Below, piece by piece: positions 23,544-34,946 of a stretch of DNA of 64,000 nt. Position 1 is the stretch's first letter. Each line of letters starts with the position of its first letter. Source of the stretch: Narthecium ossifragum (taxonomy: Eukaryota > Streptophyta > Magnoliopsida > Dioscoreales > Nartheciaceae); the NCBI GenBank assembly GCA_963920575.1, contig OY986964.1, forward strand, positions 12,150,663 through 12,214,662, read 5' to 3'. A program made the translations under genes and the position numbers. The notes under the pieces were generated by a model. That model was not told where the DNA came from, did not search any database, and saw nothing but the letters and a program-made list of their open reading frames with translations.

Positions 23544-25947
23544 TGTCGCGCCCCGACCCGCGAAGGCCCAATCGGGCCGGGCGACGCGAACCAGAACCTA
23601 ACTAATGCGAAAAAATTTTGGCGAGGGGTTCCATCTAATCTACTGGTCTTCCTAAACAATTGATAAGCACCCTTATTTAACAATAATTAACAACCTCAAA
23701 AGATATAATATAATATAATATTCAAATCCTCAGAAGGGTTTACATTTATCTAACCAAAAAGGGTGTAGAAGACTATCACCGCTCCTCAAGCACCGCCAGA
23801 CACCGCCACGCCACCAAACACCTGCCCGGTAGGGGCCACTGAAGAAGAGCTGACGCATGTACCTGCAAAACGTAGCCCGGGTAGGAGTGAGCATAAAGCT
23901 CAGTAGGGTTCTACACTACGACACACAGAAAGGAGGGAACATAACAGTATCGCCCCCGAGGCAGGCTTTGGTGTGCTGCAATGGTCCCATAACCCTTCAC
24001 CAGTGTCCCTAGGCATATCCAACCATGGTCACCCCAACGGACTCGGCCCATCCTGGATACACCTAGTGTCGCAGGGTTGCAGCTGCGGTCACCCAAAACG
24101 GACCGGGCCCACACTGGTCGCCACTGCTGCGTGGTTCTAGCTATGGTCACCCAAAATGGATTGGGCCCATACTGGTCGCCTCCGCTGGCAGGAACCGACA
24201 CTGCCTGGGCCGGTACTAGCCCCCTCAGCCCCCAAAGAACATAGACCAACACCGGTTACACCCTCAACTCCCGGCTCGAGGCCGACACGACCTCTAAACC
24301 TCGATCAACAAGAATATTCCAGTCATCTAATCCTATCATTAAGATCGACAGAATACTAAAATCCAACCTGGACCTTACTACCCGCCACGGTCCTAGAGCT
24401 AAATCCAAGCTACCCGAAAGCCTCGGATCGGAGATCGACCCATCGCCCACGCCCTAACCCTATACATCTAATGCACAAACAGATATGCATGCTATGATCA
24501 TGCGCATGTAAGAAGTAAGCATGCAACAGTATGATTAAAAACAACACACAAGTCCAACTGGATCGCTGCAGCGGTACTACCAACCGCTGCCAGCCAATCC
24601 ACAACGGGTCCTGGCATTACGACGGTACCGCGACCATCAACAGTGGACTCCTGCAACGGGAAGCAACCCCGAAAACTCAGATGAACATATAATATAATAT
24701 TATATGTTCAGAACATATAATATTATTTAAAACACCAAGATCCTCTAATTAGGGGCTAAGTGACCTCGTCGATCCGACGTCCAAACGACGTCGGATTTGA
24801 GATCCAACTTAGACACCTAGCAGATAAACATGTTGGGATCAACATATCCAAAACTGGGAAACATCCAACGGCTCGATTGCCTAGAAAACACTAATCAAAA
24901 CCACTAATCTCACTATAACTGCTGCAACGCAGCCCATCAGTAGGAAAATCATAACAAATCATAGCAAAATCCAAAAATTATCAAACGGGTTGGGTCTGAG
25001 AGTAGATACAAAAATCTACAACTCTCATGTTCATCATAAATCAAGATCATACATGTACAGACTGGAATACGTGTCGTAAACTGGCTGTTCTTCAAGAACA
25101 AAGAAACCGGAAAATCTGCGTTTAAGCATGCTAAAAACCTACTAAAATCTCAATCAAATATTATGAAACTTACAACAGAAATTAAGCTAAACAAGAGGCA
25201 TCCAACAACACCAAGAACGCCTAGATCTACAGGCCAGATTAAGAGAAAACCCCTATTAACCCACGCAGGTAGAAACCTACCAGAAACGTAAACCTCGGCT
25301 GTTTCCCCGCAGTACGACCAGCAAACCGGCTTCAAACCACGCCAAGGATCTTCCTCTCGCTACCACGAATCCAACGAGCCCTCAAGCACTTAAAACGATG
25401 GACGGAGGAGGGAGAACGGAGGGGAAGAAGAAGAAGGGAAGCAAACCGGAAAAACAGGGGAAGTCTCGGGCTACTTATAGGCTCGAGTCCGACCGATTGG
25501 TTCCAGGACCGATCGGTCGGACTGGGCCAGGCTAAGTTGGTTTGTGTCCTTATCCGAACACGTCGGTCATGCCGACCACCGACACAAGCCTGATCGGTCG
25601 CTCTTAGCAGCGATGGATCGCACACAGGTCCGATCGGTCGTTCCAAGGAGCGACCGATCGCACACGGGCCCGTCAGCTGCCCTAAAAACAGGCTTCTGCG
25701 AGCCTGAGCTTGGATCTTTCGATCCCAAGCCCGCCTAGGATTCTAGCAAACACATAAATCAAACATAGGGGTTGTGTGTGAACCACGCGTGTGTGAAACA
25801 AACCGACAAGGTGTAATTTACCAAATTGCCCTTGCGGTCCAAGAAACAAAATAATCCTCTGGATCGCGCGCTCGATGTAAAAAAAGCTAACAAGCCACGG
25901 GCCCAATCCAGGCGGTCGACCCAGGAGTAGAGGGACAGGTCCTCACA
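23544..25947 (-). repeat. 3' LTR of the gag-only gypsy element (2404 bp)
   Basis: On the minus strand it opens TGTGAGGACCTGTCCCTC and ends GGGTCGGGGCGCGACA. A minus-strand TATA (CTATAAGTAG, 25471-25480) has CCGATCGGTC palindromes immediately upstream. The conserved LTR core lies at about 24385-24450. Next to the LTR, at 25948-25990, is AATCTCGGGACGAGATTTTC, the sequence that precedes 3' LTRs in this lineage. Confidence 0.8.
25485..25672. repeat. CGATCGGTC palindrome array with long hairpins
   Basis: GACCGATTGG, GACCGATCGGTCGG, TGATCGGTCGC, CGATCGGTCGTTCC and GAGCGACCGATCG. The last two form a stem of ten bases (CGATCGGTCG / CGACCGATCG). The array starts within five bases of the minus-strand TATA region. 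Confidence 0.75.
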
Positions 25948-26794
25948 TCCTAATACTCTTAAAGAAAATCTCGTCCCGAGATTTGATAAGGGTACGGCTC
26001 GGAAACGAAAACACCGCTTAACAGGATAGTACAAAACGGTAAAAGATACCTGCTGAGGTGACACTGATGCTGATGGCAACCCGGCCGCCACTACTGGCCT
26101 CCACTGCCACTGCCACGGCCTCCACGTCGAAGCGACGTGCACTCTCAACGATAGTGCCCCTGCTGGCCACACTGATAGAATGAATCCGACACCATGCCTG
26201 CATGCATCCTGTTCCGCCCAGTTCGCGCCCTCTGCAAGAGGCACTCTCTACGAAAATGCCCCGGCTGCCCGCACCTAAAGCACACTACAAATCTCTGCTC
26301 TGCCTGCTGGACTTGGCCATACCCTGCGAACGCGTCCTGCTGAGGCTCCTCCTCCAGAAACCACTCGTCTGGATCATTCTCTGCATACTCCTCCTCTACC
26401 TCCGAGAAGGGCTGATCCTCGTCGTACTCACCGACTGCCTGCTCCTGCTGCTCATCCCTTGAGAACTGCTGCTCGGGATCATCCTCATCATACACCCCCT
26501 CCCCTGCCTCTGGACTGTCTTCACTGACGTTCTCTGGTTGGTGCTGATAGGGATGATGGCGTCGTGAATGAGCCTCCCCCGCCACGGTCCTACTTCGCCC
26601 TGAGCATTCTGCGGCTGGCCGACGCACCAGGAACTCGAGGGCAACACTGGCTGAACTGCCCTAGGCCCTGCCTCCAGCAGTACGGCCTCTACTGACAGGG
26701 CACAGTTCACCACCTCCCTGAGAGCGTCTGCATAGTGCGCCGCCATCAAAAGTCTGATGTCGGGCCTTAGCCCCCACTGAAACTGCCGCCCTCT

Positions 26795-29700
26795 TGTGAG
26801 GACCCGCTCCTCTAATCCGGTCCGACCGCGTTGGGTCGAGGGCTTGGCTTGGTTTGTTTTGGCCCGGTTGGCCTTGGGTTGCGATCGGTTGATCGTATCG
26901 CTGCTTTTGGACCCCAAGGGCAATTTGGTAAATTACGCCTTGGCGGTCAGTTTCACACTCGCGTAGTGCACACACAGCCTGTATTGATGTACGTGATTGA
27001 GTAGATCCAGTAAAGATCGCAATTTGGAGCCAGATCGGATTCACTCCGATCAGTTGGCTCGTGTGAACCGGCTAAGCCACTTAAGTGGTTTAACCCTTTT
27101 CTCTCTCCTCTTTCCCTCTCTCTTTCTTTTCTCCTTTTCTTTTCTTTCTTTCCCTCTCCCTTCCCTGGTTTCCCCGCGCCCGACCCCCTCTTCTCCTTCG
27201 CTCGCGACGACGCCGGCCTCTCCACTCTTCTCCGGAGCCCCTTCGCCTCCGTTGCTGGCCGTCGTCCCCTTCGAGCTCCCCCTCCTCAGGTCCGGCAAGA
27301 GTTCCTCTTCCCCGAGCTCTCTCCCTCCCTCCTTCCCTTCTCTCTTCTGCGGCAAGCGTCCCTCTCTCCCGCGGCGACCCCGTCCATTCCCCGGCGGCTT
27401 GGAGGTGGTGGCGAGGACCCCTCCTCCTCCTTCCTCGCGAGCTCTCCTCTCCTCTTCCCAAATCCCCTCCGGCTTCTCCCTCCTCTCCTCCACCTTCCCG
27501 TCGCGTTTGGAGGGAGGCGCCGGACGGCTCCCGGCGGTTCCCCGGCAAGCCAGAGGCGGCGGCGAGGCCCCCTTCCCTTTCTCCTTCCCTTCCTCCCTCT
27601 CCTGCGGCTGTCTCTTCCTTCTCCGGCAACAGCAGCGGATGTGGGAGGACTCCGGCGGCTCTCCGGCGAGCTGGAGACGAAGGCGACGATGAAGGACGGC
27701 GGATCAAGGTGGATTAGCAGTGGATTAGCGTGGGAAGGTAGGGTTTCTACCTTGATTTCTAAGATATGCTAGATCTAGGGTTTGATTGTTGGATTAATTG
27801 ATTTCCATGTGTTAATTAGTCCCTCTAAGCATGCTTAACATGTGATCTAGCTTCCATGTGATTTGATTTGGGTTTTATCCGGATTTTTGGAAGGTTTTTC
27901 CCGGATTTTATCGAGGTTCTGTTTTTCTGCGGGCTGAGCCGTTCAAGCTCAGATCGTGGCTCATTCGTGCATGATCTCGTCTGATCATCAACACGAAAGT
28001 TGTAGATCATCGAATCTACTTTCATTTCCGCTGAATTCGTAATTTTGGGAGTTTTCTACGATTTATGGTGATTATTCTTCGGATCTGCAACGAGATCGCA
28101 ATTAGTGAATTGATTAGTAAATTCCGGGAAGATTAGTCATTAGATTAATCCAATTCTTGGGCTGCATGTTCTTAGTATGCTAATCTACATTTGTCTAAGT
28201 TTAATTTCCAATTCGACGTCGTTTGGACGTCGAATTGATGAGATTTCATCGCCTCTAACTAGGGTTAAATGTAGAAATCCAGAAATTAGATTGTTAGTGG
28301 ATTTTCGACGTATTATCGTGTTTGATTCTTCGAGATTCATGTGATTGGTATTCCTAGAGATCTCGATGGCTAGCATGTTCTAATTGATGGTTTTTAGACG
28401 ATTAATTGTTTAATGCCGGCATGCTTAGTTAACTATAAACCTTCCTTGTTTAATTACAATTAATTACATGTCTTGCTTATTTACATGTATACTTAGCTTG
28501 TGGTTGAACCAAGGGAGTTGTGCCCCTTGGGATGTTTAGTTAATTAAATGGCCGAAGGTGTGCCTTAGTTGTGTTAATTAGTAATTGTGGCTTGTTGTAT
28601 ATTGCAGATGTGTTGGATTATTATTTGTGTGGCCGGGGTTGTATCCCCGTTGTAGAAATTGTGGTTGACGGCTGTGGACGCCGTTGTAATGCCGGAATTT
28701 CGTTTGAATGTGTAGTTGTTTGTTAACGGCCGTGGGCGTCGTTATAGTATTGTATTATTGTAGTTTAGACCTTTATCTGCTTTATGCATGTTTACCCTAC
28801 GGCAAGCTTGATGCTTCGCCTAGCCCGTGTATGTTGTATTGGCATATTGTTGCATGCTACTATTCCTGTATTCCTGTGCGCGTGAGCATTGCATGCATTT
28901 AACTGCATTAGAAGCATCAGGCTAGGTGGTAGACGATGGTTTCGATCGTCGATCTGGGGTTCTCGGGTAGCCCGGATCTAGCCCTAGGACCGGGGTTTGG
29001 GGTAGTCGAGGATTAGGACGTCATTGTTATCGATGATCATGTTTGATATGATTTGAGGATTATTAGATAGTTGGACTGGAATATTATATTGTTTGAGGTT
29101 TAGAGGCCGTGTCGGTTCTCCAAGGCCAAGTGCTAAGGATGGTTGTCGATGTCTCTGACGTGTGTCCCCAGGCAGTGGTTTCCTGCTGGGTAAAGGGTGT
29201 TCCTACTGGTTCTTGTTCTTTGTTTCCTCCCAGCGTGTTTGGTTGATATTCCCAGCGTGGTCGGTTGAGAAGAGTAGGGTCTTTTGGGAAATTGATAGGG
29301 GTTATGGGACCCCGTGTCATCCTTTGGACTTAGGCGGAGAAACAACACTGTTGTTGTTTTCCTCCCTTCAGTGTGCCGTAGAATAGCGTAGAACCTTACT
29401 GAGCAAGCTTTGTTGCTCACTCCTACCTGGGCTGCATCGGCGATGCAGGTCGATGCAGTCCTTTCCCTTTCAGGTGATCTTCTGGGTGTAGGCGCGCTAT
29501 TCTCGAGGTGATCGCGGACTTGGAGTTTCGAGGAGCACTTGACGATCCTGGAGTTTTCCCCTTTGTTAATAGTTGTATATTTGCAGTTATATTAAATGTA
29601 TAATTTCCCTCTTCGAGGATTTGATTGTCTGTATTAAATTTTCTAATGAGGGTTGATGAAAACAGTGTATCAGAACTTGTACTAAATAGTAAGATTTGTG

Positions 29701-29888
29701 ATTGCAGATTCATATTCATGTTGAATTTTAGAACTGTTAGATTTATCATTTCAAGCTATCGTGAAGATTATAACTGTACATGGTTCAAATTGAGAAACAC
29801 AGGGGAAACTCTCGCCATTTGATTTTAGAATTAGATTTAGGACCCTCACGTCCCGGCCCGGATGGGTTTTCGGGGTCGGAGCGTGACA
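26795..29888 (+). mobile_element. Solo gypsy LTR (3094 bp) inserted in the gag
   Basis: TGTGAGGACCCGCTCC at the left, CGGGGTCGGAGCGTGACA at the right. Flanks are CCTCT (26790-26794) and GCTCT (29889-29893), a 5-bp target duplication with one mismatch. Gag coding sequence resumes on both sides. It has an unusually long GC- and CT-rich leader (27100-27700), plus the shared LTR core at about 28950-29000. Confidence 0.85.
27090..27710 (+). repeat. Pyrimidine-rich GC-rich leader of the 3.1-kb solo LTR
   Basis: About 600 bases dominated by CTCC, TCTC, CCTCC and CGGCG words. This yields long open frames on both strands with low-complexity Arg/Glu/Gly or Ser/Pro products. They are composition effects. 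In the related LTRs the same position, just after the TATA, holds a shorter CT-rich tract. Confidence 0.65.
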
Positions 29889-30277
29889 GCTCTGGCAAGA
29901 GGATCACTCGCCACTGGGCCGGCAAACCTGACGAGCCTAGTGAACGTAGCTGCATACTGCGCCACTGACTGCGTATCCTGGGAGATGCTGAGGTTGTGAG
30001 GACCTGTCCCTCTACTCCTGGGTCGACCAGCTGGGTCGGGCCCATGGCTAGTTTGATTGTTTCACGTCGAGCGCGCGATCCAGTGGATCGTATTGTTTCT
30101 TGGACCGTAAGGGAAATTTGGTAAATTGTGCCTTGTCGGTTTGTTTCACACCCGTGTGGTGCACACACAACCCCCTATGTTTGATTTACGTGTTTGCTAG
30201 AACCCTACGCGGGCTTGGGATCAAAACTTCCAAGCTCGGGCGCGTAGGAGCTTATTTTTAGGCAGCTAGCGGCCCGT

Positions 30278-30372
30278 GCGATCGGACCTGTGCCGGTGGC
30301 TGACGTGTCCGGATAAGGACGCGAACCGACTCAACCTGGCCCAGTCCGATCGATCGGTCCCTGGAACGATCC
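30278..30372. repeat. GATCGATCGGTCC palindrome array upstream of LTR TATA
   Basis: GTGCGATCGGACC, CAGTCCGATCGATCGGTCC and CGATCCATCGGACTC, ending about 12 bases before the TATA box at 30385. Confidence 0.7.
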
Positions 30373-31575
30373 ATCGGACTCAAGCCTATAAGTAGCCCGC
30401 GACCTTCCCCTGTTTATCCAGTTTTGCTCCCGTCTTCTTCTTCCCCTCCGTTCTCCCTCCTCCGGCCATTGTTTTGGGAGCTTGAAGGCTTGTTGGACTC
30501 GTGGTAACGAGAGGAAGATCCTTGGCTTGCTTGGACGCCGGCTTGGTGGCCATACCGTGGGGAATCAGCTGAGGAGTGCGCTTCCGATAGGTTTCTACCT
30601 ACTTGAGTTGGTTTAGGAGTTTTCTTTAGATCTAGCCGGTAGATCTAGGTGTTTTTGGTGTTTTTGGATGCCTCTTGCTTAGCGTAATTTCTTTTGTAAG
30701 TTTCATAATATTTGATTGAGTTTTTAGTAGGATTTAAGCATGTTTAAACTCGGATTTTCCGGTCGTTCCGTTCACGATCTTGGGTTATGATGAACATAAG
30801 AGTTTTAGATCTTTGCACCTACTCTCAGACCCAACTGATTTGATAATTTGCTGATTAGCCTACGATTTGTTATGATTTTCCTACGGATGGGATGCGTTGC
30901 AGCAATTAAAGGTAAATTAGTGGGATTCGGTAATTGAGCCGTTGGATGTTTCCTGATTTCGGATATGTTGATCACAACATGTTTATCTATGGGTGTCTAA
31001 GTTGTATATCGAATCCGACGTCGTTTGGATGCCGGATCGACGAGATCACTTAGCCCCTAACTTGAGGATCTTGTTGGTTTTAATAATATTATATGTGCGG
31101 AACATATAATATTATATTAGATGTTCATATGAGTTTTCGGGGTTGCTTCCCGTTGTAGGAGTCCGTGGTTGATGGTCACGGTGCCGTCGTAATGCCGGGA
31201 CCCGCTGCGGATTGGCTGGCAGCGGTCGGTGGGACCGCCGCGGCGATCCAGTTTGACCTGTGTGTTATCTTTATCATCCTATTGCATGCTTACTTCTTAC
31301 CTGTGTATGACCATAGCATGCATTATTGATTGTGCATTAGTTGCATGGTTAGGGCGTGGGCGATCTGTGAGTCGCTGTCCCGAGGCTGGAAGCTTGGATT
31401 TATCTCTAGGACCGGGGTTGGGTAGTTTGGACCCGGTTTGAATTGTGGTGTCAAGTCGAATTCGATGATAGGCTTAGTTGACTGGTACACCTTTTGCTTG
31501 GTGATTGTAGAGGTCGTGTCGGCCTTGAGTCAGATGCTGAGTTGTCGTCGGTGTTCCACTGTGTTGACTCTTGGG

Positions 31576-32334
31576 GAAGGTTCTAAAAAACGCTAGACGC
31601 TAGTCGGACGGAAGCCCGGGGACTAGCGCTCAGAGGACTAGTCGGACGCCTAGGCGAGGGACTAGGCGGTTTTATTTTTTTTAATTTTAATTTAATTTTT
31701 ATTACATATAATTATATAAATAAAAATATAAAGCTTAATAGCAATACTATTCCTTTCAAAGTTTGATTCTAGCAACTTTCAAGCATATGCCTCAAACGGG
31801 GATGAGATCTCTCGAGGTCGGTGGAGATTTGAGACAAGAGAGTAAATGAAGGTGAGATCTCTCGAGGTCGAGGTCGAGGTCGAGGTCAAGGTGGCGCGGA
31901 GCGGCGGAGGTGAGATCTCGAGTCCCGAGATCCGTCTAGGTGCCGGTGGAGATTAGAGAGGGCGGCGTGGCGCGGGGGTGAGGGCGGCGCGGAGCGACGG
32001 AGATGAGTTCTCGAGTCTCGAGATCCGTCTAGGCGCCAGTGGAGATCAGAGAGGGCGGCGCGTGCGGGGGTGAGGGCGCTTGGCTGTCGACGGTCGGTGG
32101 AGATTAGAGAGCAAAAGACTGGGTTAAGTGGATAATGGATAAGTGAGTAACTAGAGAGCAAACCGCCCAACCGCCCAGCCCGCCTAGCCGCCCAGCCCGC
32201 CTCGGCGCCTGTCCAGCCCGCCTAGGTGGCCGATTTTCAGCCAAACGCCTAGCTCGATCGACTAGGCCTTAATCGGGACGGCCGGGAAGCGCCCAGCGCC
32301 TAGGCGGCCGCCTAGACCGTTTTTTAGAACACTG
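31576..32334. mobile_element. Non-autonomous hAT-like element (759 bp) inside the second solo LTR
   Basis: Inverted ends GGTTCTAAAAAACG at the left and CGTTTTTTAGAACACTG at the right. Flanks CTCTTGGG (31568-31575) and CTCTTGAG (32335-32342) form an 8-bp target duplication with one mismatch, as hAT elements make. The interior is rich in GCCTAGGCG-type words and an AGGTCG hexamer run (about 31857-31886). No transposase. Confidence 0.75.
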
Positions 32335-33341
32335 CTCTTGAGTAGATGAGTCGCCTACTTAACGGTGCCATTTCTCTCCTGCAGTGTCGTTCCCTGCTTG
32401 TGAGCTAGCAGTGTTAGTCCTGCTTACTGAGTGGACCCGACATGTGACCAGTTCTTCTGGAAGACCATGATTGTGGACCTCATGCTTACTGGTTCGATGC
32501 TTCTTTAATTATAGTTTTAAATTTGAAGGTGTTTTAATGAACTGTTTAGGAAGACCAATATGTTAGAGGGAACCCTTTTTTCGCATTTCGTTAGGTTCCG
32601 GTTCGCGTCGCCCGGCCCGGTTGGGCTTTCGCGGGTCGGGGCGCGACAGAGGTACTCCCGAACCAAGGCCTGACGCGCACTCTGAGGGAAGTACACGTCG
32701 AGAAAAGATGAATGGAACGTGACCCACGAGGGGTAACTTCGGCTCCTGACGGCCAAGACATTACTCCACCAGTTCAAAGCGTCTCCGTCCAGCTGGAACG
32801 CCGCCAGTCTGACCCGAACCCGGTCATCCTGGATGGACAAAGCGTCGAGGACACGACTGACTCCCCTCAGCCAGTCGTCTGCTACTACCGGATCATCCTC
32901 AGCGCCACTGAACCTAGGTGGGTTCAGCCCCTGGAAGGTAATCACCGCTGCCGCCAAAGTGCGTTTGCTAAGTGGCGGAAGAACCCTCTAGACGATAAGA
33001 GAGGCGTTCCCCCCCACCGCGAACTCAACACTTGCTCCTGGCGCTGGTGCAGAGTCTCGGGGTAAAGCTGCCACGGCTACTGGAGCCTGTTGGGCGGTGT
33101 GTTGCTCACAAGACCGGCCACGACTCACAACGGAACGGCCTACCCGACTCCTCGGCATCTGTACACCCACCAGAAACAACAAGTATCCATTTGTCAGAAC
33201 AACAAAACACCCAGCACAACGATAAAATTAAACAATTCACATTTCACAAACAACATGTACGGATGTTCTAGACATAGAACTAACAAAATCCACGCTCATC
33301 TCAACCGAATCCTGATCCTGTCCCTGGGACCTACAGCCTAT

Positions 33342-33353
33342 GCTCTGATACCA
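33342..33353 (-). other. Primer binding site of the gag-only gypsy element
   Basis: On the minus strand TGGTATCAGAGC follows the 5' LTR by a few bases; it is complementary to the 3' end of initiator tRNA-Met, the usual primer for gypsy and copia elements. Confidence 0.8.
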
Positions 33354-33579
33354 AGTTATCGCGCCCCGACCCGCGAAGGCCCAACCGGCCGGGCGACGCG
33401 AACCGGAACCTAACTAATGCAGAAAATTTTTGGCGAGGGGTTCTCTCTAATCTACTGGTCTCCTTAAGCAATTCATAAGCACCCTTATTTAACAATAATT
33501 AACAACCTCAAAAGATATAATATAATATTCAAATCCTCAAAAGGGTTTATATTTATACAACATACTCGCGTAGGAGACC

Positions 33580-34946
33580 TGATAAGTGCATGAAAGTGCA
33601 CTCTGAACAACCTTATAACCATCTCAATTGCTATATCTTCACCCTTAATCAACTGTTTTAGCACTATTTTTATAGTATATGTTACTTCACATAGTTGCTT
33701 GGAAAATGCAGGAAATTGGAGCTGAAAGAAGCTGAAAAGATTATATGGGTAAACTTCAAGGATTAAACTTAATCTTTTCAAAAAGAACCAGATGATGTGC
33801 CATATACCATTGGAAAGCTCTTGAAGTCTACTTTCTATAGAATTTTACGGTTCATGATTCCGAGTTACGTAGAGGAAGTTACAACATTTTTCGTACAAGT
33901 GCGCAGTACTGAATGAATAGTGACGGTCGACCGTCAGATCTCACGGTTGACCGTCGCGCTCAAAAATCCTCACGGTCGACCGTGGCACTCGAAAATCCTC
34001 ACGATCGACCGTCAGATGCTCACGGTCGACCGTCGCATTGACCGTGGCATCGACCGTCAGCTTCTTTCAAGGAAAATACTTCGCAGGGTCGATGCGAAGA
34101 TCGACCGCAGCTTGTCAAAATAAATTATGCACCTCACGGTCGACCGTCAGGGTCTCACGGTCGACCGTCAGATCAGCCAGGGGCGTATAACGGGTTTAAA
34201 CTTAACCCGAGTTTGCTAATTCTTGGACCCTATAAATAGGAAACTTAGGGTTACTCAAGGGGAACTTCTTGGACGTTTTTGGAGGCTTTTTCTGGACGTT
34301 TCCCTAAGGGAAGAAGATGAAGACATCTCCATCCATGGCCGAGTAAGCCGCGGGCATGACGGACGGATGACCTAGCGAGGATTTGGGTTTCTTCTCCAAC
34401 AATGGTTCATAGTTTTTAATTTTCATTGTTAAACTCTTTTCTATGTATTGAATCTTCAAATATTATTTTCAGATCATAGATTTCTATGTGGATGATTAAT
34501 ATTATGAATCCAGTCATGCTTCTTTCATTATCTTATAATCCCATAGTCTTCTCTTTTGATTCTCCTACCGAGTCTTGCGAGACCTTTGCTATGCAGTGCC
34601 TGTAGTGACAGCTGGTATTGTATATTCTTAGGGATCTGGTAAGACAAGGTTGGGGCTCTATCCCGAGGGATCTTTGCTATGCATTGCCGATTGTGAGAGT
34701 TGGTATTGTGTATTCATAGAGATCCGGTTAGATAGAGTTAGGGCATTGTCCCGACGAACTTTTGCTGCGCGTTGCCTGTAGTGACAGCCAGTATCGTGTA
34801 TTCTTAGTTTTGGGTTGGATGAAGTTAGAGCTATAACAAGGAAGAATCAATCATAGGAAGAGACATTTATATTTTATCAGATTCATAATTCTATATCTTC
34901 CGGTTAAGGTGATTGGGATGTGAATCCCTTAACTGAGTATTAGCTG
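33580..34946 (+). mobile_element. D-family LTR, plus strand
   Basis: Opens TGATAAGTGCATGAAAGTGC. TATA box TATAAATAGG at 34231-34240 with a GTCGAC palindrome array just upstream. Downstream are repeated phrases around 34560-34820, each of the type 'ttgcctgtagtgacagc...' followed by GATCCGGTTAGA or a variant. The right end is uncertain: it runs directly into a different LTR fragment and no target duplication matches. No protein. Confidence 0.55.
33923..34183. repeat. ACGGTCGACCGT palindrome array
   Basis: Six or more exact 12-bp palindromes ACGGTCGACCGT plus variants (CACGATCGACCGTC, CACGGTTGACCGTC), separated by unlike spacers of about 8-25 bases. The array ends about 50 bases before the TATA box. 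Confidence 0.85.

Larger units (their letters stand above)
29995..32648 (+). mobile_element. Second solo gypsy LTR (2654 bp incl. hAT insert)
   Basis: TGTGAGGACCTGTCCCTC at the left and GGGTCGGGGCGCGACA at the right, flanked by identical GAGGT (29990-29994 and 32649-32653). Inserted in the same minus-strand gag, 106 bases from the first solo LTR. TATA (CCTATAAGTAG) at about 30385-30395 with palindromes directly upstream. It is close in sequence to the 3' LTR of its host element but in the opposite orientation. Confidence 0.88.
26100..33158 (-). pseudogene. gag of the gag-only gypsy element, split in three pieces by solo LTRs
   Basis: N-terminal piece 33158-32649: MPRSRVGRS, an in-frame stop at 32988-32990, then GLNPPRFSGAEDDPVVADDW and ALVREYL. 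Middle piece 29994-29889: QDTQSVAQYAATFTRLVRFA. C-terminal piece 26794-26100: FQWGLRPDIRLLMAAHYAD and the zinc knuckles CFRCGQPGHFRREC and CGQQGHYR-stop-EC, where CGA has become TGA. The capsid and nucleocapsid organisation matches the gag at 38488-39540, so the two belong to the same chromovirus-related lineage. Pieces join in frame order when the two inserts are removed conceptually. Not translatable now. Confidence 0.8.
23544..33579 (-). mobile_element. Gag-only gypsy element (non-autonomous), minus strand, heavily nested
   Basis: Read right to left: remnant of the 5' LTR (33579-33357), tRNA-Met-type primer site, gag in three pieces, a PPT-like stretch, and a 3' LTR (25947-23544). Two solo LTRs interrupt gag (26795-29888, 29995-32648). 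Without them the interior is only about 1.66 kb, and nothing of protease, RT or integrase remains between the gag zinc knuckles and the 3' LTR. The base CGTAG precedes it at 23539-23543; the matching duplication on the right is lost. Confidence 0.8.

Noticed and set aside
27050..27707. Long minus-strand frames of 147 and 205 residues and a 231-residue plus-strand frame
   Set aside because: Products are low-complexity Arg/Glu/Gly or Ser/Pro/Leu from a CT-rich LTR leader; no domain, and all lie inside a solo LTR.
33923..34183. CRISPR-like array of repeats and spacers
   Set aside because: Repeats are 12-bp palindromes with irregular spacers in plant LTR DNA; no cas genes and not a prokaryotic context.
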